Below, piece after piece: positions 31,501 to 41,262 of a stretch of 64,000 bases of DNA; position 1 is the first letter of the stretch, and each line of letters starts with the position of its first letter. The DNA is from Apoda limacodes. Lineage: Eukaryota; Arthropoda; Insecta; Lepidoptera; Limacodidae. A program made the translations under genes and the position numbers. Where the stretch lies: positions 15,740,205-15,804,204 of the forward strand of contig OX291558.1 of the NCBI GenBank assembly GCA_946406115.1. Reading direction: 5' to 3'. Under the pieces are notes generated by a model. The model was not told the origin of the DNA and ran no database searches. It saw only the letters and a list, made by a program, of their open reading frames with translations.

Positions 31501-33467
31501 TTTCCCTGACAGAATTTCAAAATCTCTGACATTTATAGTTAAATATGCCTAATATGCAACATTATTATTTAAATATGTGGTCCTTATTATTTTTGGGTAA
31601 TCATCTTGTTTATAGGATTCTGTAGTCAACAAGGAAACTTAAGTTATATTGAATTTAAAAACTTTAAATTCAATATAAGTACTGACCTTTTTTCTATTTA
31701 AACTTCAGTTACACGGTCACTACGAAACCCTATACTGCGCGTGAACCGACACGCACTTGGCCGGTTTTTATTATTATCACATATATTTAAAATTTAAGTA
31801 AATAGTGAAGAACTTGAAAATTTTCCTTTAATTCCTGTTCTTATCTATATTTCAGATTCATTTTGGAAACCATACATTAACATCTTGCCAGAAAAGTATT
31901 CTACTATATTGTATTTCACACCTGATGAATTCATTGAACTTAAGGTTAGTATTAAAATATTGTGTAATAACAATTTGTAAGTGAAAAATGAATGGCCTCA
32001 AATTTCTAACAATCTACACTATTATTTTGGGTATCAAAATGCGACTCAAGGGATATTTCAAGGGCAGCTTTACATTTTACAAAATTTAATAGTGACTGTT
32101 ATCGCTAGTCGCGTGGGCTACAGTGTTTTAATGTTGTGATTGTACTTTCATTTCTAACCATGGAGTCAGAATTTACTTTATGACTATCTATACTTTAGTG
32201 GATGCTAACGAATAGTATTTTTCAATGTAAATAAAATGGCATACAAAAAAAGAGAAAAATGTACCAAACAGCAATAGTAAATCGCCATTTTTGTTTGAGG
32301 AGTTACCTCCTAAAAATCATTTTTTTAGTATTAAATAAAGTGATTTTCAACAAAAACGATGGCTATTTTTACAGACAAAGCTAATATATCTATTTAGCTT
32401 GTAGCTTCATTTTATTTAGTTTAGTTGCAAAATGTACCGTAAAACACCCAATGTTCTACAAAACTAAAAGGTGTCCCTAATTTCTAATGTATACTTTTTA
32501 ACAAATTGGTAAAATCCTGTTCCCCCCTGTAAGTATTTTACAAACTAAAAGTAATTACTCAAATATTAAAAAATATACTACCATAAAACGATGGCCCCTC
32601 TTTTAATGTCCAGTATTTAAAAAAAATGTAGTGCTCTAGTGTAGAAAATTCTATGTCAATTTTATTAGATAAAATCTGATTAATGCACACTTGACTGGTC
32701 ACAAAAATATTTTAATTCCCATAGAATAGTTATGATACGTTGCTTAAACTAACATATTACCTGTATTAACTTAGTTACCAAGGTAAATTCTAAGAATTTT
32801 CAATTGTGTGTCTATAAAAGTTTTTATGCATTAAAAGATGATATATAACATAAATTCTACGACTTCAACTAATTTAACCTACCGGACTATTAAATTTATA
32901 AAGCTCTATAAAAGATGATTAAAAGTACTTAAAAACTAATTTTGCTATTATTACCTATGATAACGTAAACTAAACCTATTTCTATATACAATTCTAAAAC
33001 GAATATTTTTATGTACCTATTGTGGACGCCACTTGAGCATTAACTTGGTTAGAGATATAAAAGTTATTGCTTAATAAGATAATATTGGTTACGTATATGT
33101 TGGCGCGACTTCATTTAAGGGACGTTTGAAAATAATATACTAACTGTTAACCGTAGATATCACAAAAACAGTCAAGTGAGTATGGCGTGATGCGAGGACA
33201 TACAAAAAAAGACTTCATGGTTATATATTATACATAAAAGTACCTGAAATCTGAATTTATTCATAACCCGAACTATACCTGCATATTTCAACAATTCAAT
33301 AGTGAAATATATAATATTACATTTCAGCCATCACCTGTGTTTGAATCAGCACTGAAGCTCTACAGAAGTATTGCTCGACAATATGCATATTTCTATAACA
33401 AGATTCACACCTTGGATTTGCCTGTGTTGAAGAACCTACAAGATGTTTTCTCCTTTGACAATTACAG
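28305..33467 (+). CDS. SETD3: SETD3-like actin-histidine N-methyltransferase, 5' four exons
   Basis: Exons 28305-28599, 30634-30855, 31856-31944, 33328-33467; all junctions are GT-AG with matching phases (1,1,0; the last exon ends in phase 2). Together they encode 248 residues. SETD3 methylates a histidine of actin in the cytoplasm in animals. Support: the MGRKS start and WEHHLEINNIL helix, HFFKWMNENGAQFEG before the SET core, GLKATKDFKENALLLTVPRK, NITLALFLLLEK, then DSFWKPYINILPEKYSTILY and ARQYAYFYNKIHT, followed by FSFDNYR. These follow human SETD3 in order and spacing. The next expected block (RWA..MTRQN, the NH-containing catalytic half and the substrate-binding domain) is missing: no matching exon was found in the following 30.5 kb. 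Either a very long intron or truncation. The start ATG at 28305 is preferred over an in-frame TTG at 28278. Confidence 0.9.
29372..29643. mobile_element. pogo/Tigger-like miniature element, 272 bp
   Basis: The ends form 25-bp terminal inverted repeats with one mismatch (29372-29396 beginning CAGTAGAATCTCACTAATCC; 29619-29643), flanked by TA dinucleotides as Tc1/mariner-pogo insertions are. A subterminal block 'ggtgcc.gattattgga' is present at both ends. It is too short for a transposase, so non-autonomous. Lies in SETD3 intron 1. Confidence 0.88.
29648..29941 (+). repeat. 'GGTTCCGTACCC' lepidopteran repeat, full copy
   Basis: From 'tatttttagggatccatacc' through 'ctgtcaccaggctgtatctc', 'acagttgaaattttcacaga', 'gtatttctgttgccgctata' and 'gggggctcccatacaacata' to 'cccactcgcacttggccaa'. 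Starts four bases after the pogo-like element. No ORF; very abundant non-coding repeat in Lepidoptera from memory, class unassigned. Confidence 0.75.
30634..30855 (+). CDS. SETD3: SETD3 exon 2
   Basis: Acceptor tttcag|GTATTG, donor AAATCAG|gtttgg; enters and leaves in phase 1. Encodes GIEIDEFEGFDLGLKATKDF, the start of the SET N-lobe that contributes to AdoMet binding in this family, then LTVPRKVMIS and NITLALFLLLEK. The normal G-x-G-L motif is drawn out here to GFDLGL. Confidence 0.9.
31601..31772 (+). repeat. Decayed 'GGTTCCGTACCC' repeat in SETD3 intron 2
   Basis: Recognisable at its ends: 'tataggattctgtagtcaac' and 'gacacgcacttggccggttt'. The interior is diverged and carries the 16-bp hairpin at 31644-31678. 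Confidence 0.5.
31644..31678. repeat. Perfect 16-bp inverted repeat, 3-nt loop
   Basis: 'ttatattgaatttaaa' (31644-31659), loop 'aac', then its exact complement (31663-31678). AT-rich cruciform-type hairpin inside a decayed repeat. Confidence 0.85.
31856..31944 (+). CDS. SETD3: SETD3 exon 3
   Basis: Acceptor tttcag|ATTCAT, donor CTTAAG|gttagt; phase 1 in, phase 0 out. Encodes DSFWKPYINILPEKYSTILY and FTPDEFIELK, the conserved 'FWxPYIxxLPxxYxTxLYF' block of the SETD3/LSMT group. Confidence 0.92.
33328..33467 (+). CDS. SETD3: SETD3 exon 4
   Basis: Acceptor tttcag|CCATCA, donor TACAG|gtaagt; phase 0 in, phase 2 out. Encodes SALKLYRSIARQYAYFYNKI and FSFDNYR, the last SETD3 part seen in this window. 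The strong donor (gtaagtg) implies a further exon, which I could not find. Confidence 0.9.
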
Positions 33468-34084
33468 GTAAGTGATGAAGGTGAGGGATTTCAATTGAAG
33501 AAAAACAAGATCATATTTTATTTATTGATTTTACAGTATAAACAACTTTGTAAATTTCACTTGCCACATTATACTTAAATAATCAATTATAATAAATAGC
33601 TTATTAAATTAATTATATATATACTTAAAATAGAAAAAAAATAGTATAGGTTTTTTTTAGGAGAAAGAGCGAATTGACCAGAAGAGTCGTTTGTTTCTAC
33701 TGAGCTTTTATTTGATTTTTAATTGATCGTAAGAAATCTTTTAACGTATATATTTAATTTAACACTTTTGCTATTGTAATGATATTCATTGTAATTTTTA
33801 CCTGACAACTTTTATGTCGAACAAAACAATAACAATAGGTTGGAAGTTAAACAAGAAAATATTAGTCACCGTCACTCTTTTCTAGTAAGAATATATCCTT
33901 TTTTTATGGCATAAGTAAAAAATATAATTTACCTTTAAATTTGTTAAAAAATCACAATTATAGTAAGGCCAGAATGATAGTATAATTTTTTTTTAATATT
34001 TATTTATTAAAAGGTGCGGCAGAAGTCTAAACTTACAATCCTGCATAAACTGCCTGAAATGAAGCAAATAATATAGTTATTTTT
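33468..34084. other. Non-coding stretch after SETD3 exon 4
   Basis: AT-rich. Searched by eye for the expected SETD3 continuation beginning with Trp-Ala; nothing fits. Confidence 0.45.
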
Positions 34085-34538
34085 TAACCAACTTCAAAAA
34101 TCGGCCAAGTGCGATTCGGACTCGCGCACGAAGGGTTCCGTACCAAAAAAACGCAAAAAAAACCACGTTTGTTTTATAGGAGCACCCTTAAATATTTGTT
34201 TTATTTTAATTTAATTATTTATTTTTAAAGTGATTATATAACTAAATATACAGTGCATATTTTAAGCATCTACCTGTTGCCGTTATTAATATCGAGCAAA
34301 ATCGAGCAAAAAAATCGCGTTTGTTGTATGGGAGCCCCCTTTAATATTTATTTTATTCGGTTTTTTATTTTTTGTTATAGCGGCAACAGAAATACATCTT
34401 CTGTGAAAATTTCAACTGTCTAACTATCAAGGCTCATGAGATACAGCCTGGTGATAGACGGACCGACGGACGGACGGACAGCGGAGCCTTAGTAATAGGG
34501 TTCCGCTAATTACCCTTCGGGTACAGAACCCTAAAAAG
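34085..34538 (-). repeat. 'GGTTCCGTACCC' repeat, minus, with internal duplication
   Basis: Opens 'aaaaatcggccaagtgcgat' and closes 'gggtacagaaccctaaaaag', i.e. the reverse of 29648-29941. The block 'cgtttgttttataggagcaccc' recurs as 'cgtttgttgtatgggagccccc', so this copy carries an extra ~150-200 bp segment. 'gacggaccgacggacggacg' is a degenerate GACG run. Confidence 0.75.
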
Positions 34539-34701
34539 GAGCGATTCCAATGTTTGTAGTTTTTTTAGTATGTTCGGGCAGAACTTAGTAATTCAGATCC
34601 GATTTTTAGAAATAAGTAATTATTTTTACACTGAAAACAAAATGCATCTTTTTGAAGCCGGTTGTTTTTTTGTTAAAAAGTTTTTATATAGAGTTTATTC
34701 A

Positions 34702-34924
34702 GCCGGCTCCGTGGTTCAGTGGGTAACAACCCGGCTGTTCGAGAATCGAGGGGCGAGGGTTGGATTCCCGCATAATACAAACATTTATATGATGAACATT
34801 TGTGTTTTCTATGAATTAAAAAGTATGTATATGTATTTATATCCATTGTTTGGTATCCATAGTACAAGCTTTGCTTGGTTTAAAACCAGATGGCGCTGTT
34901 TGTAATTTCCAAAAAAAAAAAAAA
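34702..34924 (+). mobile_element. Metulj-like SINE, full length with A tail
   Basis: Head 'gccggctccgtggttcagtg' with A box (about 34712-34723), B box 'ggttggattcc' (about 34758-34768), body with 'gaacatttgtgttttctatg', conserved 'ttggtatccatagtacaagc' and 'accagatggcgctgtt', and a 14-nt A tail (34911-34924). Best-preserved copy in the window. Confidence 0.85.
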
Positions 34925-35479
34925 TATTCTTAGTTTTAGAATTTATAATATCCATGTGATGGGTGGCAACGGTTTTTTGCGTAATATACCCTAATTTATT
35001 TATATTGTTTCACGTGTTGATTTCGTGACATAAACTAATATAAACTTGCTGTAAAAAATTTTGGCAAATCGGTTCGTTTTCGGAATTATACGAAATTGAA
35101 AGTTTTGAATTCTTCCACGCTTTATTTTCTATCTTATATTTCTATTGCATATTTTACTTTTTAAAAAAGACTTAAGAAACTACATATTTATAAAACGGTA
35201 CACAGTACGACATTTCCATTTTAAACAGTTGTCTGATTGGCGTTTTATCTATATTCATAGCTAGGTTAATAAATAAACTATAATTAAATTACAGTAAAAG
35301 TTGGACAGTGGTAATTTTCATGAAGTACTTAGTATAATGGTATGCGATTTTGAAAGTAGCCCTACATGACTTAATATTTAATTCAACGGTACAAACTTTT
35401 TTTTCTACTGCCTGAAAGTCCAAAACAGTATAAAAATATAAGTAGATATTTATTAAAAAAAAAAAACTCCAGTTTATAA
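34925..35479. other. AT-rich non-coding stretch
   Basis: No exon or repeat recognised. Confidence 0.4.
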
Positions 35480-36170
35480 GAATGATTGATCGTACGACGC
35501 GGCGCTGCATTAGGGGCAGCATCATTCTCAGCGATCTATCGGCTGCCCGGTGGCGACGCCATATTTATCTTTTTCGGTTGCGCTAAAAATATAACTGGCC
35601 ACACCGAGTACGAAATGCAATTTCATGCGGTTTTTCGAACTGACCTGGGAGTTATTTCGCACTGGGGTCTCAAATGTTCGATTTTCGAATCCAAGTATGT
35701 ATGGAACTTTAGAATTATTTATTGCAGGTACTAGAAAAATATATTTTATGAATAGCGCCCATGTTAGAACGGAGTTATTAAGAGAATACGTTTCGCGGCG
35801 TCTTGCAGCGCGCTTCATACAAACGAATTTCCTACTTATTTTTGACACTTACAAATCAAACACCATGAAATTTTGTAGATGGCTCTAAGATTAAATATCT
35901 AGGTCTGCAGTGTGCCAGTTTTCTATTAAATCATTAAGTTTAAAAGCTATGCAGGATTAAAATTTTTCCTACAAATGATATCAAATAAGAGTAAAGTAAA
36001 TAAAAACTTTTTTAGGATTTTGGATAACCACAGACATAGATATTCGGCTTGAGATCATGCCTACAAAATTTCAAAGTATTTGATCAGTAAATGTCAAAAA
36101 CAAGTAGGACATTCGTTTGTATGAAACACGCTGCGAGGCGCTGCGGATCGTATCATCTTATGGTATGTAT
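35480..36170. repeat. Palindromic interspersed element with ~80 bp inverted arms
   Basis: 35799-35879 and 36061-36144 are inverted copies (about four fifths identical), sharing 'cttcatacaaacgaa' and 'tgaaattttgtag', separated by ~180 bp. A related 'gatcgta..acg.ggcgctgc' motif at 35487-35506 faces 'ctgcggatcgtatcatc' at 36141-36157, so the element may span the whole interval. Open frames inside are short and mutually overlapping on both strands; I do not regard them as genes. Confidence 0.6.
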
Positions 36171-36832
36171 AGTTTACTGCAGATCTTCACGGGTAACTAA
36201 AACTATGCGTTAAGGAACGCGTAAAGCCTCTTGTATTCGTCTTTTTGTCGGACTCTGCAGTTTTATAGAGGTTACAATGAGAGCGTGCAGAATGTAAGGC
36301 AAGTGGATATTTATTACTTTATGCACGGGCAAGGTAGCCGTAAAAGTCGTAAGAGGTCTTTTACAAGCTGATAAAATTATGTTGAAGGATTTTTTTTTTT
36401 TGGCTTCGCGCACTTTTTTGTAGGTTTTTATTTATTTTGTAATTTTTTTCTTGTATGTGTGTGTTTGCCGATATAAAAAAAAATTATTCTTCTTCTACAA
36501 CAAAAAAATCATTATTAACATCAAAATATCGGAGAAAGCATTGTTTAGGAACTCATACCTACATTTAAATATGATGTGTCGTTCGAAGTAAACATTATTG
36601 GCCAAAGAAAAAACTAAATTTCTGCAGTCATCATAGAATTCCACTATACACCTATTAGTTTTGTTTTCCGTGGTCTCTATTACATTCTAAATGCTTTAAA
36701 AGAAGATATACATATAAAACTAAAATTACTTTATAAATAATGTACGCCTTATGACAAAATCAGGTCACTAGGTAAGATTGTTAAAATAAATGTAATCTCT
36801 TACAATATCAGTTTAGAACCCTTAATCTTAAA
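36171..36832. other. 3' flank of the EF-hand membrane protein gene
   Basis: Contains the presumed 3' UTR of the minus-strand gene. Minus-strand AATAAA candidates occur as 'tttatt' near 36427 and 36310; I cannot choose between them. Confidence 0.4.
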
Positions 36833-37323
36833 TCATTGAAATGGTTTTCTTAAATCATCCCACGCGTAGTCTGGCGAATCATTACTGCTTTTTGAATTCA
36901 CAGTAGTCAATGTGTAAATGTTAGAAGATAGCATGGGACTTATACTTCGCATGCTGCTATTATTTCTATGGCCCTTCCTGTTTTCAAATACTGGGGTAGG
37001 AATTCGTTCATCTGGGAAGTTGTCTTTTCTCTGAGCTGATCGCTTTTGATATCTCCATTTGAATATTGAATAAGTTAATAAAAACAAAATCAAACTCAAT
37101 CCCATAATACTTGCCGTTGCAATAGATACTGATTTAGTGTTGCTGGGTGGTGTAAAAAGGATTCCCTCTTTTTGCGACGGGGACTCAGTTCTGTCATAGG
37201 GGACTTGAAGTCTTTCGTCCGATGCAGATTCAATATTACTCTCAAACTCTCTCAAATGTTGCAAATCTTCCAGTACTATCAAGCCATCTCCATCTACGTC
37301 TTTTTCCTGTAAGGAAGGTATTC
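36833..37323 (-). CDS. EF-hand membrane protein exon 5 (last)
   Basis: Acceptor aatttcag|GAATACC in phase 1. Encodes GIPSLQEKDVDGDG, completing a 12-residue EF-hand loop with Asp at positions 1, 3, 5 and 12, Gly at 6 and Ile at 8. Then a spacer, a ~23-residue hydrophobic segment ASIMGLSLILFLLTYSIF, basic stop-transfer residues and the cytoplasmic tail to the stop at 36833. Confidence 0.85.
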
Positions 37324-40300
37324 CTGAAATTATATAAATGCATCATTATCATTTATTACTAGGATTACATTATTCTTTAGTCTTCAAGTGTGTATTCACC
37401 TTTTATATTTATTTCTTCCCCAGTTTCATTGTTGGTGCCCCTTTCTATTATGGGAAGTATTTCATTCCATTTAGTAGATTCATTAAGTCGACGGCCTTCT
37501 CTTGCTGTGTTATTGTTAGCAACATTAAGAATTGACGTGACATAAGGTGTCCCTTGTGAATCTTTCTTTGTTGTGGTGTTATCGAAATCAACATCATCAG
37601 TGAATTTACTAAACAGTGACATTATACCCATGTTTTCTCCATTCTCATTGACATTGTTGCCAAAATCCATTACAATTGGAATGTTCATAAAAGGTGTGGT
37701 GGTAGGACTGTAATCTACACTTGCTGCTTTTGTAGTTGTATCATGAAGATTTGCTTCTAATAGAGCTCGCAATGGGTACGTTTCTTTTGATATTGGTTCA
37801 ATAAGAGATTTTGACAGAAACGGTTCGGGTGGATTGGGTTCTCTTGATGCATTGTGGAATATATCTGCTAAATGTACATGACTAGATCCACGTTCTCTAT
37901 GTTCTACTAATTCATCTAAAGTCATGTTTCGTTCCATTAGTATCTTTGAAAGCCTCGTGCTTGCTGTAAAAGAAAAGCGCAAAGTTTAAGGCAATATTTA
38001 TGAGCTGCTAATTTACGATTTTAGTTTCGTCTGCTTTTTTATTGAATCATAAGTAAACTCTTAGTAAAATTTAAACTATTCATGTATCCATTTTTTATCA
38101 GAAACACTTAATCAAAGTCAAAAGTATCGCATTCCTTATTCGTGTGGCGTGAAATTTGTAGTATTTTCTTATTCATTTCACGCCCTAGGGTAACCCTTAA
38201 CAAGCATGAAAGTATCCTATTTCCTTTGCTAAGGAAGGATTAAGCCTATCTTAACCCTTAATTTCAACACAATTTCAAGCAAAAAAAAAATGTGTTAGAG
38301 AGTTCGGAGTGCGCCAGCGCTCTTTCTAGCTTCCTAACTTTCTGCAGGGTTCGCAAATTAGTCACGACCAATTTTTTTTTTTTTAGTAGTAGTAAGTATT
38401 TCTTAGTATTTTTATTTTATTTATTTTTTACTTATAATATTTATTACACTATTTTAATATTTTTTATAAGAAATAGTTTATTTTATTTATTTCTTATCTT
38501 ATATTATATTATATTTTTATTTTGTTTGGGGCCAATAAGACCCCATGCGACTAATTGTGATTGTTGATCTTAATGCCCTTACTAAGGGTTAAATAATATT
38601 ATCCAAATAATACATCAATGTGTTGTAAGGGAGTAACGTAATGTTTTGCGCATCGATAGGAGCGAAAAACTAGCTACTTTTTATCTGTTGATGATGATAG
38701 AAAAAAATCATCTTTTTTACGGGTCCACGTGAACAAAGTCGTAGGAAGACAGCTAGTAAACTGTATAAATGACCTATGACACTTGCCAGGCTAATAATTA
38801 TTTATTTTTGTAAATATCGGTCTAAATGTTTTAGACGTACAAACAAAAAAACTCACTCTCACTTTTATAATATTATTAAGGTTTGTTTTCGATTTTTAAA
38901 AAATTGATGAGCTAATCTTTTTAATTTTTTACATTTAAGTACCTTAACGCTACTTATTTTACAGGTCACAAGTATATTTTCATCCTACGGGTTCATAAAT
39001 AATTGCCAGTAATTTTTTTTTTACTGTAAAAGCTATTTTATATATAATTAAATAGCTTTAATAGTTTAAAACTGTGTAAATTATAGTTTATAAAAAATAA
39101 TAGGTAGTATTTAATTAGTCGGTCTAGTTAATTACCTTGGGAATCGTTCAGAATCTCCTCAATCTCTAGTTTGGCACTTTCTTCCGTCGTTAAAATTGGT
39201 ACTTCGGTGTATACGGTAATTGTTGCAGACATTATTTCATCATTGTTTTTTTCAGATACAGCAGGCATAAAATCTTCTAAAGTCGTCAATAAATCTTCGT
39301 CTTGTAAGCTTGCTAATCTTGGTACTTGCGTGCTTGCTGAATATTCCAAAGTAGTCAATCGAGAATCATCTTGTGGTTCAGTAGTTAAAGGCTTTTTCTT
39401 CATTCGCTTTCTTTTTAATCTGCCATTATTATTGCGTCGTCTTATTCCAGAAATATTTGGTTTATTTGTGGTTGTTGTCTCGGAAATATCTGTTATGTTT
39501 AAGTCTGTTGGTATAAATTCTGTAGCAGCTATTGTATCCAATGAATCTTGAATATCTCCTGAAGTTTTTTTGCTGACAGTATTATTCTGAGTAACTAAAG
39601 AATCGTTAGAAGATATGTTGATGAAATTGTCATATTCAGTACTAGAAACTTTTTTGCTTGAGTTAGTACTAACTACATAATATCTTTCTTCGTCAGTAAC
39701 ATTGTTGTCAGTAGTGTTTGTCATTGTTGTGAAAATATTTCTCCATTCTCCTGCTTTTGTGCCGTTCCTCACATTCGATTTAATGTGTTTTCTAGAACTT
39801 AGAGCTATAAAGTCATTGTTCAATTTACTTTTTAGGATACCGACTGGTTTCATACGGAGCCTCCTACGTATACCGGTAGGGAAAATTTTGGGCCGGAGTA
39901 AAATGTTTGGTGATTTTTCTTTAGGACTTAAACTATTATTTTGCATTTTATTTCCAATATTCAAAGTTTCTGAAGCAATAAAGTCAACGTTAAATTCCTT
40001 ATTGGTCTCGATTGTAGGTTTTTTAGTAATTGCAGTAATATCAACTTCAGTACTAGGTTCCATTTTTGCTTCATTTATTGAGTTTACTATTTTATTTTTA
40101 TCTCCTGGTTTGGTTATTGACACACTACTGTCTTCTGAGTTAAGTAATGAAATTGCATTTTCACTACCATGAAGTAGATCAGCTAAGGATAAGTTGTGTT
40201 GTTGTAATATTTCACTTAAGCTTCTTCCATTAGATTTTTTTAATATCTCTTTCAATGCCATAGGATCGATGGGACCATTCTGGAAACAGAAAAGTTATCA

Positions 40301-41212
40301 AAGAGGTTTTATATATATATTAAAAAAGAAGAAATATATATATATTAAAATAGTCAAAATTATTGAGCAGATAGACTAAAAAAATGCTTCGGGATGTGAC
40401 CGAAGTAAGACCAATATTTGTTTCTTTTATATATATATATTTGATTCACCATTTCAATTTTGATATACATATGAAATAAATGTAGCTTAAATATTTCGGT
40501 AATTTAAAAAAAGTTAAGTATCTAATTTTACGTATATTCTGATATTGATATTAAAAATTATGACGCTATTCGGTTCTAGCTTGAAAAATATTATAAAGAT
40601 ATTTAGCGAAATACACTTTCTACTAATTAACCCGGTTTTTGCAGCTTTGTTTTGACCTTAGGATATTAGGGTATTGGGTATTATTTATACATTTAAACCC
40701 ATTAAAGTGATTTTTTTACACTTAAATAGAAATACAAAATCTAAAAACTCCCTTTCTAACATTATAAATTCGAAGGTGAGTTTTTTTCTTCTTTAATGGA
40801 GCGTCCAAGCTAAAATTTAGCACAGAGATAACTTCAACAGACGTACAAGGCCATAGGCTTTTTATAACGGCAAATTTAATAGTTGTAAATAACTATACGT
40901 AAATTCCACGTGAAAAAACTATAGCTCGCTCTAGCAAACTTTCCTACTATAAATCAAGGAGTTGCGGTAAAAATCCCACGCTGGTAACTGAATTTAGCTA
41001 GGGCGAAGCTGCTGAAAAATGTTATAAAGAAATAATAATAGACATCTGTAAGCTAATAAAGATGAGAGTGTGTACTTTGTATTTGATATCGAAAAATATT
41101 GTTTAAATGACTAAAAATAAATTCCACTTTTTAATTGAAAATCTGAAATTTTAAAAATCATTTTTTTGCAAACCTAGTAGAAAGTGATCGTTCAAAGATT
41201 TATCCCAAAATG

Positions 41213-41262
<50 letters not shown>

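Noticed and set aside
34702..34780. Possible tRNA gene
   Set aside because: A and B boxes are present but no cloverleaf or anticodon arm can be drawn and the sequence continues into the SINE body; it is a tRNA-derived SINE. The same holds for 4591, 9645 and 49191.
35486..35888. Overlapping plus and minus ORFs around 35.5-35.9 kb
   Set aside because: They lie inside a palindromic interspersed repeat and overlap each other on opposite strands; no protein features.
38252..38592. Possible second TTAA-flanked piggyBac-like element
   Set aside because: The terminal repeat match is only about 6-8 bp (CCCTTA), too short in AT-rich DNA.
39171..40172. Plus-strand frames of 126 and 156 codons over exon 3 of the EF-hand gene
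   Set aside because: Antisense to a spliced exon, no splice context or family features; valine/leucine-rich as expected from reversed Asn/Thr/Ser codons.
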